DNA of 64,000 bases from Hetaerina americana. Lineage: Eukaryota > Arthropoda > Insecta > Odonata > Calopterygidae. The stretch covers positions 341,501-405,500 of the forward strand of contig JAKTNV010000060.1 in NCBI GenBank assembly GCA_022747635.1, in the 5' to 3' direction. The position numbers were made by a program, and so were the translations under genes. This document shows positions 46,897 to 59,000 of the stretch, in pieces (the first letter of the stretch is position 1; each line of letters opens with the position of its first letter). Under the pieces are notes generated by a model. That model was not told the DNA's origin. It saw only the letters and a list, made by a program, of their open reading frames with translations, and searched no databases.

Positions 46897-48214
46897 TATT
46901 TGTCCCTGAATGTCTTCTGTGGAAAATATTTTATGTTGGTGTCCAACGTTGAAACCTAGGTCGTGTTTTAATGTAGTTTGTGTGGAATTACAAAATTACT
47001 TATGACTTGGCTTGAAATATGAAATGTTGAATTTAAAAAAAAATGAATTTATAGTGTTTAGCGAGGCTAGAAAAGATACAATAGTAATGGTCAAAATTAA
47101 CTCCATATAAACTGTAAACTTGTGGTTAATGCTTACAATTACGGCTAAAAAAAAACTTTTCACTCCCTCTGTTTGAGGGAATAACATAAAAATAACACTG
47201 TCGCTTGAGTAATCATACACCATTCATATTTTCTCACGCTTCCGTTCATTTCTCCGCCCTTCCTAAAGTTTCTTGTGAAAATACTACCGTGTCTTCATTT
47301 CAAAGTTCTAGGAATTCAAAACGCTTCCGACAGAGAAGTTCCGCAAAGCTTAGCGTAAAAAAGTAGATTAAATCTCCCATGATTCTTGAGTCGAGATATC
47401 ATGTGTTATCCTATTTAGATTGATAGCTACCTTCAGTCGGGAAGAACTTACGCCCCAAAATTATTCAGATGATTAAAGGAATACTGGTTAACTTCCAAGT
47501 ATTTGGTGTTGCCAGGTGTGATTAGTATCAGATCTGACGCAACTCAACTGGAAACGTAAACTCGATCGAAACGTTCACGCAAAATCTGAGTCCGCGTACT
47601 GTACATGTACTGGATGCGGGCAAGAAAAGTTTCACTTGTAGCATCTAGATGAATCAGCTTAGGTGATTTTACCACTGCTAAACTGGTGTTATGTTAATGT
47701 TCAACGAGTCACAACATTATTTTCGGATTTCGGTGAGAAATATTTAGAGAAAAATCATGACTATTAACTCGGATATTTTCGCTTTGAAAGTGAAATGAAT
47801 TGTCTGTTTATCGTCGAAATCATATTTTTCATCGGGGAAAGAGTGTAAAAGTAGATCAAGGAATTTATTTGTAATTAGCTTCATTTATAGGAATTATTTA
47901 TTCAAGTTACAGTTGCTTTCAATCAATCGACGAAGGCATGATTTACTTGCCCTGTGTAAGTGCATACTACGCATCCTCATCATTAAGCGATTTCGTGAAT
48001 ATCCTTTTTGTTACATCGTTTTTAGTGTGGGAGTGCTCCATGTTACCTGAGATTCAGCGTGGTTTCTGAAGAATATCTTTTCTTACGTCCCGTGTTGTCC
48101 GTTGATTAAGCTGCCTTTCGCCCGAAGCCGTATTAATCAGTAGATTATGCATTCGATTAATCTCGTCTTCGATATTGATGTAGTGATTTTATATGACAGG
48201 CATGTGGAATTAGA
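46897..48214. other. AT-rich DNA, no gene recognised
   Basis: No gene or repeat recognised. Confidence 0.55.
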
Positions 48215-48310
48215 GCCTAGGTCCGATGTAGCTTGTAGCTTCAGAGCGCTAGCCTGAAAATACATCAGTCACCACACAAGTCCCACTTAAGTGTACATCT
48301 CGTGTTGCCC
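48215..48310 (+). mobile_element. tRNA-like SINE head
   Basis: tgtagcttgtagcttcagagcgctagcctga (about 48227-48257, broken by a small duplication of gtagctt) is close to the tRNA D-arm/anticodon pattern TGTAGCTCAGtGGTAGAGCGCTAGCCTG. A degenerate B-box, cacaagtccca, follows at about 48276. It looks like a tRNA pseudogene or SINE head. Confidence 0.5.
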
Positions 48311-50069
48311 TCTAAGGAAGCGTTTCTTTTGAACCACTGCAATTCAAACTCGGCAATGGTAGCATTTCGTCAAAATTGTTCCCGACAACTTTGGGAATAG
48401 TGAGCAGGGAACAGTCCTTCGGTTGGCACGTTTTTCGTCGGGGACATTTCTGTCAGCCAGCCTGATTTTCCACCACTCTTGAGAATGTTCTCGTTTTTAA
48501 ACAGGCCACGTAAAATGTTGACTGACACAGTTGGTGATACTAGGCACAGAAATATTTTAGATAGTTAAATGGAAATCGATTGATTTGCCCCGTTTCCTTT
48601 CCTCTCTTTCTTTCCCGGCTTCGCTATTACGTATTCTTTCAGCGAACCCCGTTCGGACCTCAGGATTCCTATCACTACTTAGCCTTTAGCCATTCCTATA
48701 GCTCTCTTGTAAACCTTGCATCGGGATTATGTTTCTTTTTGGTTGCCCTGTTTAGCGAGATAAACGCTCTTGATTTTTCTCTTCGCCGATAAAAGCAGCG
48801 TCTACTAATGCGAAGAAGCAGCGGGGTCAGAGAAGCGTCCCGCCGACTTTGGTTGCTCCACACCGTCGGAATTTCGCCCCTCCCGGAACATGATTGCCCG
48901 CTGGCCGGGATGGCCCTAAGTGTCCATTCATTTCAGTAGGTTCTCTTCTTCTGTTGAGAGATTAAAGCCTTAAGAACTCAGGCAGCCTACTAGCCAGATA
49001 TTTTAAACTTAGATCAAAATTAACAAAAATAATTCGGTGATGAAACATAAGTAAAACGAGGAGACTGAAAGAAGTGGGACTCTTGTACGTTTAACCTATT
49101 TTCTAGGAAATTCCGTGAATAGTGAGGTACTGGGTTATAACTTTGACATTAGAACAACGTATATATCATGGTTTATATCTTCAAACACTTAAAATTTTGG
49201 CAATATAGGTAGATAAAATGAAATTTTTCTTTGCAATATGTATTAGTTTTAGGTTAAAAACATTAAAGTGTTGTTTTAAAAATCAATATGCCACAAAATA
49301 TAGTTGTCTTTTGAATTATATGTTATCCTCTACTTCCAGTGCTAACTATTACGTTAGTATAAGATGTATTACTAAAAGTACGTATAGTATGAGTCGTATG
49401 ATTAAATTGATAATGCTAGCCATGCCGTAAATTTCGCAACGGAAAATTGATTTAAAATTAGAATAATAGTCTCCAAGAGCTATTTTTGCTCCCGAAATTG
49501 CGCTCCGTTAAGTAGAGTCAGAGGCCTGCGTTCATTGCCAGAACACTTCTCGGGTGGTCAAATTAGTGATGGCAAGTTGAAAATCTGCAACCACTGGTAT
49601 CACGCGTAAAAAATCTCACTCGGAAATTGGGGGAATCATATGAAATTTGATTTATTTCATAGAAAGCATGTGAAAACAATACGCGATGAAAATGTAATCT
49701 ATAAATCTTATCGCGGATTTCATCCTGCGTTGTGAGGGGAATTGCGTGAGGGGGGGTTTGTGCGTGTTATGGTGGTGTGTCTTCTGGTTCTGTTGGTTGC
49801 GAGAAAGAGTTAGATAAGAAGACTCAATGTAAAACTTTAGATATAAAGCAGTTTTTCTTTATGTTCTTATATTTTTTCCAGGGATCGTCATTTAATTTTT
49901 CCCTTCTACATAATATGTTTCTTCATGCATGGTCATGTAATATATTTTTATTCTTATCATTACTTATTGCTATTTTTCATGTTTTTCTATCTCTGCCTTT
50001 AGACAGTTATTTTTCCGTTTTTGATGCGTATTTTTATTCCAAAACTGATTCGTAAAACAAGTGTTGTCG
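48311..50069. other. AT-rich DNA, no confident gene
   Basis: A 70-codon plus ORF at 48580-48792 contains SHSYSSLVN, vaguely like the C-terminal LS.LLN pattern of LINE RT proteins. The match is too weak to call. Nothing else recognised. Confidence 0.45.
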
Positions 50070-52175
50070 AGGGTACACTAGAGGCGAGGCATGGTTTATG
50101 GGATGCACGTTGGTGCCACGTGCGCCGCGAATTTTTTTGCCAACGGAGAAGGTTAAAACTTGGGTTGTTTCATAGGTCTTTGAGTGAGTTAATCTGTCAC
50201 CCGTGCTTGTGTCCAATATCATAATCTCGTCGCGGTCGCTCGGACCTGTATTTATTGGAAGTGGTGGCACACGCTGCCGGCTCGTAACTTTTCTGCGGTC
50301 CCGTCTGTCCCGCTCTGCGACACCCAGGCTCAGGGCGGAAGGGTTTGAGTCGTACACGCCAAGGAAGATCGACGGTGAGACTTCCTGGGTCAGAGGTCGT
50401 GGGGACTTCTCCTTTCCCCGTGTCCGCTGTTTGATACTCCTCCCCTCTGCGTGCCCATCACCGCCTTTATTGCGGTGCGACTGCGAGCCGATGTTTTTAC
50501 GCCCCCTTCAACCCGCCCGCCCCCCCAAAAAAAGTTGCCCCCGTTGTCTTCCCCGGAGCGAATTCCTCCTGTCCAGTCCATACTCTCACAACCCACGCAC
50601 ACACACATACGAGAATCCCCTAACACCGCACCTCTCCCTAAGCTTTCGGACTTTTCATTAGCGTCGTATCCCCTTTTATCGATTTTGCCATCATATAAGA
50701 GCCAGGCGGCCGCGGGGCCGGCCCTTTTGTTTGACGCGCGACGGCGTCACGTGCGGCCCATTACGTCCCGCTCCTCCACCCCTCTCTCCGCCCTGCCCCG
50801 CTCCACCCTGTCCGTTCGCCCGCCCACGCCCACACAAAAGGCCGCCCCGGGCACGCACGCACTTCCGGCTGCAATCCCTTTTAACGGCCGGTGTCGTTTT
50901 ACATTCCATCATCCGGCCGCTTCGGCTTAAAGATTTCGTCCGGGTGGAAGGGGTTGCGCGCTGGTGAGGGCTTGAGTGGTGTGCGTTCGAGGGATTCGTC
51001 ATCGGCGGGGCCGCACCGGCTCCTCCTCCTCCGTGGTATGCAATTACCGCGCCATCTCCCTTCCTCCCTCCTCCCCTAATGAATCTCCCGCGGGTGCCCG
51101 TGCATTTGCATTCGGGGACGAAAGTGGATGCGGATTATGGGCTGCCACCACCTGGGACGGCTCGTCGGGGAAGGGACGGGGGTGCAGGGTACTATGCGGA
51201 CCCCTCCCCCCCGCGTCGGGGGCACCCTTATCCCTCTCTCTCTCTTTATCCAGAGCGCCAGCCCCCACTCTCCCCCATCTTCCCCTCCCCGTCCACACAC
51301 ACACACACCACGCCGCAATTAATTACACCCCCGCGCCAAAGTGTTACGATGCACTCGAATCCCATGGTGGAGATCGTAAACCGCGTTATACTCTCATCGC
51401 CGTGGATTGATTTTTACGGCCGCGTGGATGCCCCCGCCAATAGTGCACTTAAAGCACGCAGCGGCCAATCACTCTGACGAGTGGGGTGGGGATGTTTGTC
51501 GGGCGGTTCCACTGTGGGGGAGTGAGTGGATGTGGTCTCTCGCTCCGTCGTTGTTCTTTGGCGTGTCCGGGGGAGGGTTGGGGTGATGGCGAGGTGGGGG
51601 GGGGGCTGGTCGGATTGAATGGATCTCGGATGTATCTTCGGTGTGGCGAGTCGGTTGAGGTCGTGTAATATCGCCGAGTGATGGGGGCGAGAGCGGCATA
51701 AAACGGCGATTCACGGGGATGGCTGGAGTCCCGCGTCCTTTTCACCGCTTTTTATTCCTCCGGGAGTTGTGGGCCTCCCTTTGTGTTTATATGAAGGGAG
51801 GGGTTGACTGCGGAGGGCCGCCTGTGGATAGGGGCATTGTTCTTGTCGGAGGGGCCAGTCGGCGGCCATCGTAAAGCCGCACCGACGTAGCCACAAAGTT
51901 TAGAAAATTGGTAATTATGAGAGCAAATGTGAATCCGACGTTGTGACCGGAACGTAATCGAGGGGTGATATGAGGAAGGAGAGGGGGGTGACGGGGGAGA
52001 GTGACGCTTTTGTGTCTCAACTTGCGGGAGTTCCCGATGCTCGTCGTCTCCACTGTTTGACTCACTCCCCAAAACGGTGAGGAGAGTGAAAAAGTTCGTA
52101 CCACTTCCCTCCTGAGGAATATGAAGTCCACATTTACTGCGTCATGACAGTTACGTTTTCCGGGATAATCTTCTC
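50070..52175. other. Largest CpG island region, with strand switch
   Basis: About 2.1 kb. The plus strand is C-rich from 50440 to 51340 (many cccc and ctccc words) and then abruptly G-rich from about 51480 to 51640 (gtgggggggggggct) and again near 51780-52030. The change of strand bias, with C left of about 51400 and G right of it, gives a switch point near 51.4 kb. ORFs of 60-159 codons in all frames are low-complexity. This is the best candidate in the window for a regulatory island or origin-like composition switch. Confidence 0.5.
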
Positions 52176-53259
52176 CCGTCCTCAAATATATAATTTAGAA
52201 GTCGGCCTACACTGTCATGTTTCACAAGCCGGTTGTCTTCTCTCGTGCAGTTGAATTTTGTTCTACCGAATCGAATTGTAGTCAGCTATGACGTATAGAG
52301 AAATATTCTCATTTCAATTTTAAATGGAAATATAATTTTCTAGGTGATGTCCTCTGGTGTTGACGTGTTTCCGAAGCTTTTCCTGGGCGTGACTTTTTTT
52401 TCAGCATTAGTCTCTGTATCTTGTTGTTCGTTGTTTTTAGATGAATTTCATAGATATCTACCAATTTTAATGCGATGAGGAGATCTTGATTTAAAACGTT
52501 GAGTTTTCGCATGGCCACGGTGTCTTTGTTATAGTTTATAACGGGGCCCCTTACCATTTTTAATGGAGGAACGTTCATAGCGGCCGGTGTTGTTTTTAGG
52601 TTTTTTTGGTGTCTTAAGTTTCGGTAATTCTAGACGTGGTCTGGTAGACGTTTGATATAATACCGTTTATTCTGGAGTCTGTCATTCTCTGCCTCGTGGC
52701 CCTTGATTTTGCTGTGAGAAAGCCGGTTTAGTGCAATTAAATGTACTTTTTCTCTTAACATTGGCTTGGGTGCATTGTGGAGAATATATTTCTCTCACTC
52801 CACCCATATCGCTGATCAATGGCTTGAATTTAGAGTGAAGTGCATACGTAACGTGTTCACATTAGTAATTAATTTTCACGGATAGATGAATAATAAATCC
52901 CGTGATATGCGCCCATGAATTTTCCGTACGAATCTCCCGTCTGTTACATTTAATAACGGCTAATTCAACATTTGCGCATTGCCTTAATCGCTTTTGTCTA
53001 GCGTTCCATAATAATGCTGGAGAGATATCCCCTCGGGTTACCCACGTCATCTAATTCGATATTTCCCTGTGGGTGAAGAGGCCTACCGCGACTCTCAAAA
53101 CTTAGTGAAAACTGAAACAATTGTTTAGCGCTTAAATGGAACCCCCTCCCGCTGATGGCTCATTTATATTCTTATGGTCCCATTCCTACCTAATGGCCCC
53201 TTTCTCTCTTTGAGATGCCTCGCATTCTCCCACTCGTTTATTAAAACAGGGAGGGCGCT
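52176..53259. other. AT-rich DNA, no gene recognised
   Basis: ORFs up to 89 codons, none recognisable. Confidence 0.55.
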
Positions 53260-53465
53260 CCCCGTCGCTTTGGAACGTGACGGGCTCCTCTGCCCCCTAA
53301 AACCCCTTCCTCGCCCTTCCCCTCTTCACCCTCTACCCCGAGCCCAGTCCCATCCTCCCACCATTCCCGCCCCACAGCCGCGGGCACCATCCCCACGGCC
53401 GCAAATCCTGCCGGCCGGGTGGGGGGGGGGGGGGAATGGAGTGGGGGAGGATCATGTGTGAGCTC
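53260..53465. other. Small C-rich island ending in a G14 run
   Basis: C-rich plus strand, then a 14-nt poly-G run at 53421-53434, the longest homopolymer run of G in the window. Confidence 0.55.
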
Positions 53466-55589
53466 CAAATCAAATTGCTTTACCCGCTTGAGGTGTCGGC
53501 ACCGAGGGACACTTGAATCACGATCAGCGTTTGCTTTTACGTACGATGATCGTGTGTGAAGTAATGTTTACGGGCGTCAGATGCATTTCAAGTCAGTCGA
53601 TTGAGGATTGGCGTAGACGTCGCATAATTTGATTTCGCTAATGTTTTTCCTTCGTAGTTAGTCGTAGGAATTGGCGACAGACTGTCGGTGTCGTTTTCCC
53701 AGTAGGGACTAGATGTGAATAGTGAAGCTTGGGTAAGTGACGAGGGAGTTGGGAGACTTGAGAGAAAGCCGGTGCTGACTTAAGATTGCTCCTGACAGAG
53801 GACACCATTGGGTCCACGATTTAAAGGCTTGGCGATCATTCGGCCGCTTATACTACGAGTACCAAAGCACTCTTTGCTCTCTCACTTGGGTGCAAAGAGC
53901 ACAGCGGAAAGCGCCTTGTACGTTTCGCATTCCGCTGTTCTATTCCCTCTCGAATCCAGTTTTCTTTCTCTTGTTTTTCCTACCTTCGCTTCTCCTCTCC
54001 TTTTTCTGAGCCAATTCCTAATAGAACAGCCGATCCCAACCACAGGTTTTAACATCCTGTCCGAACTGAATTTGAAGTAATCTCCTCAAGGCATTCGAAT
54101 AGAGGCCAGAAAATGCCTGAAAAATCCGCCAAATTTACGAATCGAATGCGGTAGTTTGATCTGAGAATCCTCTGAAATTGATGAAGTCCGACGCCAATTC
54201 ATTGGGTTACGATAATGATTGGAATGCATGTCCACCTGTGAGTTACCGCACTTCGCTCTGACAGCTGTTCCAGTTTACTCTTTCTGAGAAGTGACCAGAT
54301 TTTGTTTCAGTTCGCCGGTTGGCTGTATGCCAAGTATTTTGCACTTTTTTCTTGTTTTGCAAGTCATATTATAAGTAAGAGATAAAGCGATCAAACAGAC
54401 AGAAAGAGAAATCGTAGTCATTTGCTTTTAATAAGGATTTTTTTAATCAACAAAAGTATGGAATGGGGGTGTTTAACTTTACGAAGTGAGATTGAGATGA
54501 GATCTTAAGATTCAAATGAGATATCCTTAGGACTGGCGCCCAAGAGGAGACCGGGGCGTCGCTGAAAAATCCTTTTGCAGTACATTTTGGATCCCCAACG
54601 CCCGTGAATTGATATATGACGATTTTTCGAAACTAGGCCTCCGTCTGGGACTTGAAGGATTTGGGAAGCTGCTCGCCGGATTTCCTTGAGCTGGCGCTTG
54701 TGAGACGGAAACCATGGTTCTTTTGAAGACACTCCCCTCATTATTAGAATTAAAATCAATAGTATACTGCTGGGCTTTGATAGGCTTTTGATTAATCCAG
54801 AGACTAAGAGATACTGCGGGTATAAGACCCTCCTAACACTAACTACCTTGAATTAGGTGATGCATATTATTCTACAATTTTTCAGCTCAATAAACCGTCT
54901 ATATACTATTCTACGAGGTAGATAATCTACACGCCCTCTGTTTACGCATTCTAGCCCGTTGTTATACAATCGGGGCGTCAAGAGTATGCCTTGTCACATG
55001 AAATCGATGTTGGACAATGAGTGTCAAATAACCCTGAGTGCCAAGTTTGCAGGATTTGTCTCACGCTGCTTTTCTCCCACACTTCCTCGGCGCTTGTATC
55101 TATTTTCTATTGTATCTTGTATGTAGCTCCCTCTTGATGGGAGAAAGAAGTTCATCGTCACGTGTCGCAGCATATTATTTAGAGCAATAAAATATCCAAG
55201 TTTTTTAATGTCCACCTATTTTAAGTGGATATGAACAAACTTGACCAGTTTCGATGAATTGCATCACTCTCTGTCACTTGAATGTGATGCAATGCATGAA
55301 AACTATTCGCTGAATAAAAATAATGGTGAATATTGGTAAACGCCTGTTAGGGCACAATTCCGCAACATCAAACCCGAAACCATATCTGATACTACGATGC
55401 AAAGACTAAGGCGGGGCTTTTTATCCATGAGAAGCAAAATTTGTCGGGAAATATTGGTTATTTCATCTAGGTAATGAATTCGTCCTAAATTTTAATGATT
55501 TTCCCCACTCGGATACCGTGATTAATCGGTGCATGGTAGTGAGTATATTTGACGAGTCGCATCCATCGCTCAAGGAATGATCAGCTTTT
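53466..55589. other. AT-rich DNA, no gene recognised
   Basis: ORFs up to 90 codons. No repeat or RNA recognised. Confidence 0.55.
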
Positions 55590-56020
55590 CTCTCCCGCGT
55601 CCGACAGCTTTGTTTCCGATTCCGAGGGAGGACCCCACCCCCCTCTTGCTCCCACGCGTCGCGTCCCTCGATTAAGTGGAGTGCATCGGTGGGCGGGCCC
55701 ATTTCCCGGGCTATTGCCATTCGTGGGAGTGTGTGTATGTGCTCTGCGAGGCCACTTGGCTGAATTTCTCCCGTGATGGACACCCCCCCCCCTCCCCCCG
55801 CCCCTTCAGCGGCCGCGCCCCATTTGCTTCGTCCGCTCCTCTCGCTCCGCGTGCACATCCGTGGTGCCTATGCATATTTGATACAGCGGCCGGAGGGAGG
55901 GGGGGGGGGTTAGGAGAGGGGTACGCTTGGTTCGTTCTGCCGGTATTTACCATCTACTCCACGCTCCGCGAGCCGCTAGCATTTGGTGTGCGGTTGGGGG
56001 AATCAGGATGCCAGGCTTGA
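55590..56020. other. CpG island with C10 and G11 runs
   Basis: CpG-rich block with a long C run near 55788 and a G11 run at 55899-55909. Overlapping ORFs of 75-131 codons are low-complexity. Confidence 0.5.
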
Positions 56021-59000
56021 ATTCTGCGATTGTGAGGAGTTAAAAGATGTTCGACGAAGGAATGATGGCTGATGGAAAGGTCTGTCGGTCAACTTTTCTG
56101 GATGTTTTGCCTTTTATGTCGTCGTGTCTCGGATTTTTCGAGGATTAAACAAGTACTGAAGTAAAAAAAGACAATGTATCTCTCCACCAATTTTATTAGG
56201 TACGACTAGTTTCAACTCATCGGCGTCATGCATTGTGTTTTTGTTACTTCAGTGATAATCGATTTCCGCAAAGTAATGCCTGAAAACATAGATTATATTA
56301 AACAAGTATTTAAGAAATCGTCAAAATTGATTCTAGATTTATCTTTTTTCCTTGCAGTTTACTTAAATTGCCTCTGGTTAAGAGATGTTCCATCGTTATC
56401 AGAAAGATGTTCGATGGCCCTTCTGTACTTTTATGAGTGTCATGAAATCAGCCTGGATCGCTACCACCGTTTATCAGTGGGACCCCAATGTTCTCTTGTG
56501 CGCCCTTACGCTGACTTCGTTTCTGAACAAGTTTTTGACAAATGTACTTTCACTTTTAAATTTATCAAATTCCATAATTTGCGCTTTTTTCGGATGACCC
56601 TAAACAGCTGCCACATGCTCAAAATGTGGTCTGTAGTGTGGAATGACACTTATTTGCATTTTTATTGCCATCTCTCGGTTTGGTTTACTGCCATCGTCGG
56701 CGGCCGCTACATATCGAGCAGAATCCTGGGAGGGCTAGATATGTTTACCAGCAGACCAAGATAGGATGTTGTTAAGTTGCGATTGAAATCGTGTGGAAAA
56801 AACTGGATATTGAAAAAATAAAATTGCGTGATCTGGTCAGTGTAAATCATGGAATGATGGAGATTCGTTTCACCAATGTGACGATTCCGAAATTGGTAGC
56901 TCTGAAATTCAATGTGCAGAATTAAGATGTTGGGACAGCATATCTACTTCAGCATGGGTGCAGTGATGTCTGCGACATGATATTGATTTTCGTTCTTAGT
57001 AATCCTAGTAACTTGATAGGAAATGATTTCTTCCAATGTTGAACAAGCTTCGAATCGGTAGTTTTCTCATAGGTGCCATTAATCATACCCTTAAGGGGAG
57101 AAATATTGTCTGTGAATAATATTGGACATTCAAATCAAAAACTGTTTATCATACATCCTTATAATTATTATTCCCAGCCAAATATGTACGTGTGTACAGT
57201 TTAAACTTTTTAAAATCGGTAACTTAAAAATAAAAAAGTTCCTTCCTAGACCTGAGTTTAAATTAATATTTAATTTGTGAGTGAAAGCATATTTTGCATA
57301 ATTCTCCACAAGCTTTATTTGTTCGCAGAGTTGATCGCGAGGGAATAAGTAAAATAAGGGAATATGCCGCGGGATTAGATTAAATTACTTGGAAAATAAC
57401 TGTTCAAGGCATTTAAATCGATGTGAACAGGAAAAATGTCGTGCAACGTTGCCAAGTATCTTATTCCTTTCTGTAAAAATTTGGAATAGGAAATCACATT
57501 CTTATAATTCCACGGCAGTCATGAATATCCAATTTTAGTAATTTAGTTGAGCACTAGAAGCGGGCAAATTTCTCTCTCTCTAACAAAACTGATAATTTCT
57601 CATCTATTAGTGGCGTCAGAACTGGGGAACTTTCAGAAGATTTGGAATCATGATTTGAACTCTTCTGATTTACATTTTTTGTCGTACTTATTCTTCGTCA
57701 TATTCATCGGATTTAATATTGTGTCTACGTAGTTGTTCATATGATCAGTTCTATTCGTAGGATTTCAGTCATGTGCAGACTATTCATCGGTGGAATGTAG
57801 AGGAATAAGATTGTACGCTGCAGTGTGGTACCTTAGCAAGCCATTGACGGTGGAATAGTCACTCCACCGCTCCGCGGCAATTATTAGGGTCGGGGTCCTA
57901 CTCCAGGAGTCAAGCGGTCTTCTCACCCCGCTCATCCCCCATCAACCCTCATCCTGTACTGTCGCCATTCCGTGCTCCTGTTTTCTCACTGATTAGCCAC
58001 GTCGTCTTCCTCTGCTTTTTTTACTTTATTGTATGATCATTGGGAATGTTTTCGTTGCTTTATTTATAAATTGATATTTCAGATACTCCAACGGTCAAGA
58101 TTATTTCGCACAATCTATTTGAAGAAATATGTCCAGAACAAATATAACGTCTACTTTCCTGGGTTGGATATGAGTCTTTAAACTTAACGAATATTTACCT
58201 AGCCGGGGGGGGGGGTCTTTGTCCTATTCACCGCGGCCAGTTTTTTTAATGGCTTTTTAAAGGTCATATTCAACTATTTCTCTTCTGGAGCTTTGGCTGG
58301 TTAAAACTCGCTATCATGACCCATAAGTTATGCACGTCATTTCATTGGGTAATTTGCGATAAACTGATAAACGTTAGCATTTAGGTCAACTTGGAGAAAA
58401 CGGGATTCTTAAATTTTCTCTGATAAGAGAATCTGAATCCTCCACCGCGGGCACTGCGACGTAGACATGAGGGTAATGTGGTGATTAAATTTAGGCGGCA
58501 AAATGAAGAGCAATTTCAAGACCTCAAGCTCAATAAAAATGGCATAGAAGATATAACGAAGCAAATTGACTTAAGATAGTTAAGTGGTACGGAATTAACT
58601 CGGAAAGATAAATACATGCGATGGTTTCAAATCCCATGAAATCGCTCCACTTCTTAAATAACAATTAAATATATAATTAATCAATGCCCTTTTACCTACT
58701 TTCAATCTATTACATGTTAAAACCTGGGTCCTATTAATTTTCCAAAATCCTATTTCGGACAGTGAATGTTACAGATGTAACTGTTTCCAGAGCAATTCGA
58801 TCTAATTCTGGAATTTCCGGGAATCCCGGGGAGGTGGAAACTTGTTCCAGGTTTATGAATTTCGTGGTATAAATATGTGCTAAGTAGATTTGACGATTAT
58901 TGTTTTCAAGCAGTGTGGGGAGATGTGGTAATTATACAATTTACTCATACCTGAGATTTCAAATGGGAAAGTTCAAGTTGAGTTTTTTCTCTAGGTCGTC

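Noticed and set aside
48580..48792. Another LINE RT C-terminus
   Set aside because: Only one short motif (SHSYSSLVN) is vaguely similar, with no collinear supporting motif.
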